64,000 nucleotides of DNA. Origin: Ciona intestinalis (Eukaryota > Chordata > Ascidiacea > Phlebobranchia > Cionidae). Shown piece after piece: positions 35,901 to 46,200 of this stretch (positions within the stretch are counted from its first letter, which is position 1; each line of letters opens with the position of its first letter). The stretch is from NCBI RefSeq assembly GCF_000224145.3, contig NC_020173.2:5403039-5467038 (forward strand), written 5' to 3'. A model generated the notes under the pieces. The model worked only from the letters and a program-made list of their open reading frames with translations, was not told the DNA's origin and did no database searches. Made by a program: the position numbers and the translations under genes.

Positions 35901-36465
35901 CATGAGAAATCTAAACTTTGAGACAGGAGAAAATTTACTTTCGAAAGCAGAGTCATTGAAACGTCATCGAAGAAAAAGTGATTTCGAATTTTCTCTCATC
36001 GTCACGCTGGCGAATTAAATTCTCTTCGAATCCCGGCATTACCGTATACAGTTACATAAAATTTTCCGTAACGTGTACATTATGCCGTAAATACGTAAGC
36101 AGGGTGTTACGTGCCGAAACGTGTCTCTCGCATGACTGTTCTTTCCTATTTTTGTTGTTGCGTATGTAATTTCATAAACAACCAAATTTAGGTAGCTATT
36201 TATAGAGAAAGGCAGTGATTTTTCACCAAAACGAACGAAACCGAAAACTGCTGTAAATAGCAGTTGCGTAAGACTAAATATAAACCTAAGCGTTTTCAAA
36301 TGCAGTTTGCTACAATAACAAAATAAAGGTGAAACTTTCTTTTAGAAATCAAGTTCTTTTGGTCACTGGCATCCTTACACCAGTGTTGAGCCTCCCAGAA
36401 ACCGGCATTGTTCCTCTCACTGCAAACGATGTTACTGTTGAATATATAAATAAATAATGTAACTT

Positions 36466-36570
36466 GATTTATTCTCACGTTGCCGGAAAACGACAGTCGT
36501 TATAACATGGGTTCATACACTTCGTGTCAACATACGAGTTACCATGCATGTAACTTTGTAGATAATTTTT
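36466..36570 (-). repeat. SINE 3' fragment
   Basis: Reverse copy with GGAAAACGACAGTCGTTATA, ACACTTCGTGTCAACATACG and GCATGTAACTTTGTAGATAA, immediately left of MITE copy 15. Confidence 0.6.
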
Positions 36571-36588
36571 ACTTTTTTAGTTTTTTAC

Positions 36589-36774
36589 GTATAGTAGAGT
36601 AGGGAAAAATGGGACACCTTTAGCACAGAATATCCAAATATCCTGATCGTGTTTTAAACAATTAACAACGGTCTATGGGAATCGTGAGGATACGGTTTTA
36701 TAATTCTTTGAATGTTCTTTGTTTGCTAGTAAATAGAATGAACTGGTGTCCCATCTTCCCCCACCCTACTATAT
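36589..36774 (+). mobile_element. GGTGGGGGAAGATG MITE, copy 15
   Basis: Ends TATAGTAGAGTAGGGAAAAA and CATCTTCCCCCACCCTACTA; one of the least diverged interiors, useful as a family reference. Confidence 0.86.
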
Positions 36775-37301
36775 ATTACTGGTATCTGGCACAAAAAAAA
36801 AACTAAAATATTTTTTATACACCAGATAGACCGCTAAAAGATTATTTTGAAAGAGGGCTATAAAACACTGTCAAAATATACATGCAACATGATAGGCTAA
36901 TTTCCAGGTATAGAATACACATAACACTGGAGGTTGAAACCTGACCATAGCTACAGCTGTAATAGGAGTTTAAGTGCTAACCAGTGCTGGTGTTTATCTG
37001 GGGTTGGGAAGCCAAAGACTGAGGAGGTTTCAGTCCACGACCTTTAAAAATATAAGAGTTTGAGGTTTAATATGATAAGTGTGAACTTTAGGTAATTGTA
37101 GGCTAAGCCAGAAAAAACTATGGTTAATATATAATATATAATTACTTTAAAAAAATCGACATTATAATTCCGCATATACGGAGATAGGAGATTAACTGTT
37201 TTTTTGAAAGATAATTTTTGATAGGGGTCAAATGTTCTTGTTTATAGGCAAGACAAAATGCTGATAATTAAATAAAACATCAATTATCTGAAGTCAAATT
37301 A

Positions 37302-39137
37302 CTACCAACCAAAGTATGCAGCTGCCACTAATTCTTCTGTGGCTTTGGGATTAAAAGTTGGAGGGTTGCTTCGTGAAGTGACGGTGTCAGCTCGCCAATT
37401 GGCACGCGCCGTCTTCACTTTTTCCAACACTTTGTTGCATTGCTTGTTGAACATGGCTACTTGCGATTGCTGGATGGTTAAAAATGAAGTAAATTTAGGC
37501 TTGCTGTTTGTATCAAACCAGTGGTCACTAAAAGGTTGTCCAAATCTTCAGCCGAAAAAATCCTACAAAGCTTAATTCTCCACAAAGTTAACTACTTGGT
37601 AACTTGTAAGCGGGCACGAGGTTTATGAAACAGAACACCCGTCTTTTTACGACTGTCGTTGCCCCGCCATGCGTAAACCAGACATAAATAAATAACCTAC
37701 ATTTAGAGATAATTGTCATTGCTTAATTGAATGTAAGTTATTTGTACTCGCAGTTTCTATTAGTAAAAGAAAATCTCTTTTTCCATCAATTAAAAGTGAA
37801 CTTGCAATTTTGCACTTTCCGTCCCCAAACGACGGTAAATTACATTAAATTCCTTGATAATATACATACAGCATTAGAAACATTCTCTGTGTGCAATCCA
37901 ACTTCAGATATAAGTTGTCGCTCTGCTTGCTCAACTGCTGGGTCAGGTTTTGTTCGAAGGTAGTTAGGTGTTTCAGTATGTGACATGAGTGACACTCGCC
38001 CCTCTGTGAGCGCCTGCGTTCATGGGTACAAGTAATAATATACCTTGCTTTTTTAATTTATTAAGAAATGAAAATTATAAATTATATCATCAAGGAAACT
38101 GATTTGTGGGGGGTTAGAATTGAGCTAAACTAATGGGCAATGAACCTGTGTTTTGGTAATTTCTCAAAAAATTATTATTTCAGCATAGAGCGCCTGTAAA
38201 TATGCACTAATCTAGAAGTAAAGTGGGTATTATAACTCTAGAAAAAATATCATACACGACCGGCATTATATTACTAATATTCTGTTTCATACACCTCGTG
38301 GCCAATGGCAAGTTGATTTTTTTAAAAATAAGATAACTCTTAAAATATAACAAATATTTACCAATAAATGCGGGTCAGGATCAGGTGACAGCCTCACTGG
38401 AACAATGGGATAGTTTCTTAACGCCGGCATCTTTTCTGATTTCATTGCAGCAAGCAGGGAACTTATCTGGCCGGACAGTAATGCAAAGTTGTCCAGCACT
38501 GTGGGCCTGAAGGGGAAGTATTTTATGACACTTTGTTTGATGTTTCCATTCAAGGTTTAACTTGGACATAATTAAACATAAATGACTCGTTGTATTTGTA
38601 ATACTATGAATAAAACATTCTGTAATATTTTGGAAGGAGCATTCTGTAATACTATGGATGCAACATTTATAATATTAGTGAAAGTTTTGTAATATAAATG
38701 GGATATTATGTAATACCTGCAGAACGCAAATAAAAAAGTTTTTGTAAATTACCATGTAAGTGTCTGATGTTCATTGGTCAATTTAAAAAGGAAATCTTCC
38801 AAAGCTTTTCGTATTGCTTTGGCACGAACGATCAAAGCGTCAACGGACATTTCAAGAACCTTTGCTTCGTTCGCCTGATGCAAGGAAAAACATTTATATA
38901 TTGCTTTTTACGTTACATTTGTTTAGTCAGTATGACATAGTTCATTTAAATTCAAATTCTTGGTTAAACAAATGCCATATTCGAAAAAAATGCCCCAAAT
39001 TTTTGATTTTTATCCAAAATACACATACACAACTAAATTAAGAAATTTCTTCCAATAAAAATCTTTCGTTCATAAAAATTTTTAATCTGGCTTTAAAGTA
39101 GCAAGTTTGTGCCCTACTATTACAGCATTACCTGCAT
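37302..39137 (-). CDS. MED8: Mediator complex subunit 8
   Basis: Five exons (39137-39132, 38874-38753, 38506-38362, 38013-37870, 37469-37302) join in phase to give 194 residues (human 268). Conserved blocks in order: MQ...KVLEMSVDALIVRAK, the TW-PTVLDNFALLSGQISSLLAAMKSEK head-module helix, PIVPVRLSPDPDPHL, TEGRVSLMSHTE, LRTKPDPAVEQAER, and the end NPPTFNPKATEELVAAAYFG. MED8 links Med18/Med20 to the Mediator head and so to RNA polymerase II in the nucleus. The first coding exon carries only 6 nt (MQ), chosen because it reproduces the family N-terminus. The glycine/glutamine-rich tail of vertebrates is missing: a TAG follows FGW, although GGTTG|GTAGTA could instead be a donor to an unseen exon. 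Confidence 0.9.
37517..37690 (+). mobile_element. SINE 3' half in MED8 intron 4
   Basis: AAACCAGTGGTCACTAAAAGG, AATCTTCAGCCGAAAAAATC, GGTAACTTGTAAGCGGGCAC, then GAAACAGAACACCCG and TTGCCCCGCCATGCGTAAAC. It fills about half of MED8's last intron in antisense orientation. Confidence 0.7.
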
Positions 39138-39474
39138 TTTTTCTGCTTACAGATTGATGATTGTTGTTGTCAATTATTTTTATTGCTAAAAAACTTAAGA
39201 CGTACGAACAGTCTAAGTAGAAAACATCCAGTTTATTTAAATTGCAGTTGTCGTAAAGTATGCATGAAGTTCACAATACACCAAACACGATTTTATTAGA
39301 TCATAGTGTAATTATATAAACATACACTGCAGTTTTGGTACTATGAAGAAATGGAAAAAGCCAAACAACACTGAAATTATAAATAATTCCGCAAATGACT
39401 TTAGGTCTGAAATTGGCAGGTTTTGAGCAGAAAGATTTGGTTAAGCACGCGATTTTTTAGAGCAAATAGTGTTT

Positions 39475-39783
39475 TCAGTTTGAAAATTTTCCCAAGATAT
39501 CTCCGTCACGGAAAAGATGAAATTCTTCATCCCCGAGCGTCACTTTTGTTCCTCCGTATTCTGGGAGCAAAACTTCATCCCCAGGCCCGACAGTTACCGG
39601 CTTCAATTTTCCGTCTTTATCTTCAACACCAGGACCGGTAGCTACTACAGTTGCGCGAAGGACTTTGCCGGCGCTTTTCTCGGGCAGTACTATCCCGCCT
39701 TTCGTGGTAGTTTCTGGGGCGAAACGCTGAACCAAAACTCGGTCAAATAAAGGCATAAAGCTTCTAAAAACTTTCCCGGCCAT
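39475..39783 (-). CDS. HSPE1: 10-kDa mitochondrial chaperonin (Hsp10/cpn10)
   Basis: Intron-less, 102 residues, exactly the human length. The GroES signature is near the N-terminus (FMPLFDRVLVQRF), the mobile loop is TTTKGGIVLPEKS, and the roof and beta-barrel segments are ATVVATGPG, VGPGDEVLLPEYGGTKV and EEFHLFRDGDILG. It caps the HSP60 chamber in the mitochondrial matrix. A heat-shock element pair lies about 100 bp upstream. MED8 begins 337 bp downstream on the same strand. Confidence 0.97.
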   Translation of the reverse strand: MAGKVFRSFMPLFDRVLVQRFAPETTTKGGIVLPEKSAGKVLRATVVATGPGVEDKDGKLKPVTVGPGDEVLLPEYGGTKVTLGDEEFHLFRDGDILGKFSN

Positions 39784-40235
39784 TTTGGTATTTAATTATT
39801 TGCGTTTTAGGGTGAAAATAAACTACTGCAATTTGCACTAGAAGTCCTATAGTAACTACACGCTGATGCAACGCTGTAGCAATTCTAGAAGTCTCTTGGA
39901 TTGGTACTTCCCCAATTTAAAAAGTGATGCACTAGGGTATTTTCGTATCGCCGTACTTTGATAAAAAACGCAATATTTATTCAAAATTCAGTTGTATAAT
40001 ATTATTTTATTCTTGTTCAGTCTATTTGCAAGTATAAAAAAACAATTTTAAAGTATTTAAACTCACAATACAGACAGTAAAGGTAATCTTTTGGCACCAC
40101 TTTTTTGAGCGCAGTCATCCACGTTTTTCACGCTTCGGTGCGTCACCTTTTTTCGCTATTTTATAGAGATCCTATATCATTGTTTGTTTACAAAGGTTTG
40201 GACATTATATGGTCGGAAAACTTATAATCTTCAAT
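39784..40235. promoter_or_regulatory. Divergent HSPE1/VPS16 promoter with heat-shock element
   Basis: 452 bp between head-to-head start codons. At 39883-39890 TTCTAGAA is a perfect tail-to-tail pair of heat-shock-factor units (nTTCnnGAAn), about 100 bp from the HSPE1 ATG and 350 bp from that of VPS16. Its position favours control of HSPE1, a heat-inducible gene in animals. Confidence 0.6.
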
Positions 40236-43200
40236 ATGGCCGAGAGAATGGACTGGAACCCTCTGGGACAGAAAACAATCAGGTTAGAGGAGAAATATGT
40301 AGTATAGGTTGTAAAATATTTAGTTAAATTAACATAACTATCATTAAACTTGTGCAAAAGATATGTAAACTAATGTACCCCCTTAAAAGAATTAAGGAAA
40401 TGTATGTATTCATTCAAATGCATCTCTTTTTTCAGAAAGTTTTCGCTGTACAGCCCTATGTGCTGGAGCACCAAAATTGACTTTTCAAGCAATTTAACCT
40501 CAATCTCAAAGTATGGTGGACTTATAGGTACAAATACAATAATAATAATACATAATAACATATATAATTGCACTTATTTACATGTGCTATCTGTATTTGG
40601 AACAGTTTATTCGAGATGACTATAAATAACATGCATTTAACATATAGTGAACTCACACTGTGTAACTAAAATTAAATTAAAACAGGTTAATATGCAATTA
40701 GAGGAAAAGTGTGTGTAAAGATATTCTGCAAAATGTTTATACAATAGTATTAAAACAATTCCTTTATATTCAGCCACAGTTAAAGATGAATCACAGTCAA
40801 ATAGGACCGGAAATCGACCGGACATTTTCATCTTTAATGCAGCAGGGAAAATAATTTCCTCCTTCAGGTGAGATGCATTCAAGTTATCAACCTAGTTACA
40901 GAGTAGCATTCTGTATTATATTTGTTGGGTGCTAGTGGAGAAACACCCTTCCTCTACATTATCTGCTAACCACTAACCTCTAACTAATAACTCCTAACCA
41001 CCAACCTCTAACCAATAACTCCTAACCACCAACCTCTAACTAATAACTCCCAACCACCAACCTCTAACTAATAACTCCTACCCACCAACCTCTAACAGTT
41101 TCCACCGATACCGAAGGATTCTTAACTAGTGCTGATTAACATTCTGTTTATATTTGTCATCTTGATAAGTATTGCAAGAAAGTGCCTGTTTTGCAAGAAG
41201 AGTATTGCAAGAAAGTGCCTGTTGAATAGAATCTAAGCTTAATTTTTGGTTGGCTACGATACAAGTACAAACTAAGCACACAAAATGTTGTTATTTTCCA
41301 ACAAAATCCTTTTTTACCTTTCTGATTATGATTTTAAACTTTTCAGAACTTCGTTTTGTTAAAATCCCAGTTTTCAACAATGTTTTCAGATGGAGCAGTG
41401 GCATATTGATTGGAATTGCTTGGACACATGCAGATGAACTGTTATGTCTTCAAGATGATGGACAAGTTTTGTTGTATAACATGTTTTGGGACTTCCAGAA
41501 GTCGTTCACTATGGGCATGGTAAGAAGAATGAATGGATGTAACTTATTTACCCTTTCGTGGCAGGCAACGGCAGTCGTTATAACACAGGTGTTATCATTC
41601 ATAAACCACGTATGCAACTTTGTAGGTGATTATTTTTGAGGATTTTATTGTGTAGGATATGATGTGTATTAGGTGAGTGATAAAACATGTATATATATGA
41701 CCAAGGCCAACATAGATTAATCACATTAAGTGTTGTTTTTATTTTTAATACTTTTTCATTATAGGAATGTCGTGAAAACAAAATAATGGAATACGAAGTT
41801 TTCTCCAGCGTTCATGGGACAGGGTTAGCCGTTATGAATGGGCTTTACAGATTCTGTATTGTTAATAACATTGAAGAACCAAAGGTATTGAATGAATGAA
41901 CAAAAGTTACTTATTATTCGCTTGGTGGGCCAACAACAGTCATTATAACACAGGTGTTTCATACACCTTAAGCCAGGTTACAAGTTACCACGGATGTAAC
42001 TTTGTGGGTGATTATTTTTAGGTAGCCTGTTAATAATTTTTTGTTATTAAGTTTTTGTAAGTAATGCAATTATATATTTCACTAAATTTACAATTATTTA
42101 TATATCTATATTCCACTAATGATCTTGATATTTTTGCATTTTCCAAGGTTCGCATACTAGCTGACATACCAGGGTTGCGTGCCACACCCCCAAGCAGCTG
42201 GTGTGTGGTTCAAGGTCCAAGGGGGGCAAAAGTACTTGCTGCAAATGAATGTAATATTTTCCTACTTGACCACAGTGGACAATGCTCGCAACAGAAACCC
42301 ACAGGTAAAATAATGTAAATAATGTGCCGTGGCAATTGTTCCAACCCAGTGGTTCCTTGTGGGTTGTCTAAATTATCAGCCATACATTACAAAAAAATTC
42401 CCAAAATATTGCTACTCACAAAATAAAATACTTGGTAACTCGGAAGGGGCATGGGGTGTGTGAAACTACTGTTATAACGACTGTATTTGGAAAAATGAGT
42501 TACATTATTTTATTTCTACACGTGTTGATTGAGTGCCTCCTGTGTTTCCAGTCACAAACTATTTTATAATAATAAAATTATTGGGTTTAAGTTGGTATAA
42601 GTAGTTTGGTATTTGGAAACACTGTTTTACTTTGTAGGGTATGATGCATTTATTCACATTCACACAGTACTTAACTCTAACCACTGCAAAGTATTCTTAA
42701 TCCCAAATGTTATACCTCCAACGATTAAACATAGCAATATAATCAAAGTATAATCCTCCCCTAATTATGTGTAACAGATTTGAATGCTGCTCCTAATGCA
42801 TATATTGCTATGGCAACTTCAATGGATGGGAAACATGTGGCTTTGTATGCAGACACGGGAACCATATGGATTGGATCGGCAGATTTTCAAGTAAATTAAT
42901 CTTTTACATAAGATTGGAATACCATTGGTCAAAAAAATTGCTATAGTGTGTAGCATAGGTGTCATATACTTTTTAAAGACATCAAACATCTGAGTAAAGA
43001 ACCCATAGGATAGAAACTGGTGTGCTAAATCATATGATGTCGCCCCTGTTTTAAAAGTTGGGGTAACATAACATGTCATCCAAGGCACTTCTAATATTAC
43101 CCTACAACACTGTAACTTCCTAAAGTTTATTATTGGTACGTTATGACACTGACATTTTTCTATTACTGGTAATATTTTCCATTTTAGGGGCATGCCACCT

Positions 43201-46200
43201 CAGACATAACCTTACGCCATTGCTTTGAAGTGATACTGGACCATATTATTCCAAAGTTGTAGCACTGGAAATTATGGCTATTATTAGTAATATTTGCTAT
43301 TTTCTCTTTCCATTTCTACTATAGTCACAAACTTAACTACAATTTTGACTTCACAGGATAAATACTGTGAGTTCAATACAAGTAACAGAAGTCGGCCGAA
43401 ACAGCTCCTATGGTGTTCGGATATCCTTCATACAGCTAGAAACGAAACCTTTGGCTCAGGGGGTTATCGTAACATTGCAGTTGTCGTATACTGGCCCAAA
43501 ACTATCCTCGTGGTCAGCCCTCAAAAAGATTGGGTTCGTTTTAATGTGGATGAAGACAACCTCGACAGAAATGGCACCGGTTCGGCGGTCTTGGCTGCCG
43601 ATGTGGACGGCGTGCATATCGTGACATCAGAAAGGCATGAATTCCTACAGCATGTACCAAGTGAGTTAAACTTTGGATCTATTATATACTTCTGCTTTAT
43701 ATGGATGAAGTCCCCCAGAGTGGTACGCCATAGCCCATAGGTCCTAGGAATTTCCCAACACCCAGGGTGCTACCCCAGTCCCCAAACACCCAGGGTGCTA
43801 CCCCAGTCCCCAACACCCAGGGTGCTACCGAGATTATAGGTTACTTCAAAGCTAATATGCACTTTTTGTGCTGTTATATGCTTGGCCAATTTAAGTGTTG
43901 CTTTCAGGCACAATATAAAATCTAATATAGCCTTTTCTCTTTATACAGTTTTGTTGCTTTATAGCTTCTTTATTGTTACAGATGCAATTTCTGGGATTTT
44001 TAAAGTTGGTTCAATGGCACCAGGGGCTTTACTTAATGATGCAGCCAAAGAATATGACGTAAGATATTTTTTATTTTTAACCATATCTAGTTAAACTTAT
44101 ACAAGATAAGATAAAGATTCTGTGACATCAGTCATCACCCGGAATGTTCAATCTAGTAACTTGCTTATAAGTAACTATTAAGTTGGATTACATTGTCTCC
44201 AACATAACAAATTACTGTTTTTTTTTAATATTTTCGCTAAAATTGGTGCTTTCTTATTTAATTTGCATTATTAAGTTTTACTTGTTTTATGTAAAAATTA
44301 TTAAATATTCTTGTAACTTATTTTTCTTCGCCTGGCAGGGCAACAATGGTCATTAAAACACTTAAAACAAATGACCAAAGATCACAAGATTAACATTGTA
44401 CTCTTTGTTGCCATAGAAACAAAGTGAGAAAGCGGATGAATATCTTCGTATATTGCTTGAGAATCGTCAGTTAAAGGAAGCAGTGGAGCAATGCACTCTC
44501 GCTGCACTCGATGAGTTTCAACCTCGCATTCAGAAGACCCTTCTTAGGGTGAGTATTTTATCTTTTTTTGTGATTTTATTTATAACAAGTTTATTTTTTG
44601 TAATTTGTTTAATGCATCTTACCTTTTAGGGTTTTATTTATTTATTTTATCTTTATTCTATATTTTACTCGTAACGATTTTGTTGACATTCGAGTAAAAT
44701 GATTTGACATCAACTTTTTTTACATTTTGCATCAATTTTTGACATATCCCATTTTTACATTCGACACATAGATATGCGGTAATGGGGCAACGCTGGCCTA
44801 AACGTATCACACTGCAGGACCTCACCCACTTAGAAGTGTATATTACTAGTTTATATATATGTTTTTCACAGGCTGCTTCCTTTGGAAAATCTTTTGTTCC
44901 AGATATTAAATTGACTGAATTATTCGTAAACACTTGTCAGATGCTGCGTGTGTTAAACGCAGTGCGTGACTTCAATACTGGAATCGCATTAACTGCTGCA
45001 CAGTGAGTGGTGTAATATATAGTAGGGTGGGGGAAAATGGGACACTTTTAGCACATAATATACACAAATGATCGTGTTTTTAATAATTAACAATGGTCTA
45101 TGGGAGTCGTGAGGATATAGTTTTATGATTCTTTGAATGTTCTTTGTTTACTACTGAACGGGACAAGAAAATAGAGTTAAAGGTGTCCCATCTTCTCCCC
45201 CCCTACTGTAGATATCTATCAGCATTGGTATATGTGTCCAGCAGCATTGAATCCTATTTCCTTTTGTTTATATGCAAGTACCTAACCAGTGAGCTATGCC
45301 GTAGAACTATCCTTATGAATACCATTGCGAATGAAGAAAAACAAAGTTTTTGATTAAATGTTATGCACGGTGTTCGTAAAGTTCTGTTAAAATATCAAAA
45401 CTTTATTATTTACTCAGTTCTCAGTGTATCTTGACCAGGTTTGTTTTATTTTAATTGGTAGATAATAAAAACACACCAGATCCTTACTACACAAAAGTCA
45501 GGATTTTTATTTATTATTACAGATTGGAGAATTTATCAATGGATTATTTGATAGATCGATTAATCTTAAGAAGGCAGTTCCATCTTGCATTTCATGTTTG
45601 CCAATATCTTAAAATCCCTGAAAAACAAGGATCTAGCAGAATATTGTCGCACTGGGCTTGCTACAAGGTGTTGTATGTTGCTGGAATTGTAAATAGTGTA
45701 GCGCTATTAAGCTATCTGCATGCATACTCCAGTTCCTATGTACGGTGGTTAATATTACTGTGTTTGTTACGCATTTTCGTTTTTACCGATTTTAATACTA
45801 TTGTACTTTTTTTGACTATCTTGATCAGAATTAAGTATAGGTAACAAGGTAAGAACAACCGTATTATAACGACTGTTGTTGCTCTGCTGCGTGAGGGTAA
45901 ATACTAAATAGGTTACATTTACATTCATTCACAAAGCATGAACAAAGAGTCAGCTAACATTGATTTTGATTGACAGGTTCAACAAAAAGACGTGGATGAT
46001 GGTAAAATAGCTGCAGCCGTTCGTGACAAACTTAAATCAGCACGAGGTGTCTCGTATGCAAATATTGCTGAAAAAGCCGTGGAGTGCGGTAGGAGGGACC
46101 TTGCCATTAAGGTGTGTGAGTAGTTAATGGAACTACAGGTTTTTTTGCTGTGTAATTCTGAATACAGTAACCTCTTGTCTTTCTATTCTATATGGGTGGG

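Larger units (their letters stand above)
30248..37301. other. 7-kb gene-poor interval
   Basis: Lies between the promoter of the cysteine-peptide gene and the 3' end of MED8. I find no conserved coding region; the open frame at 32489-32728 has no recognisable homology. The interval holds about seven MITE copies, one SINE fragment and unique AT-rich DNA. A promoter-like cluster sits near 35.76-35.90 kb. It may house regulatory sequence or an unrecognised non-coding transcript. Confidence 0.45.
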
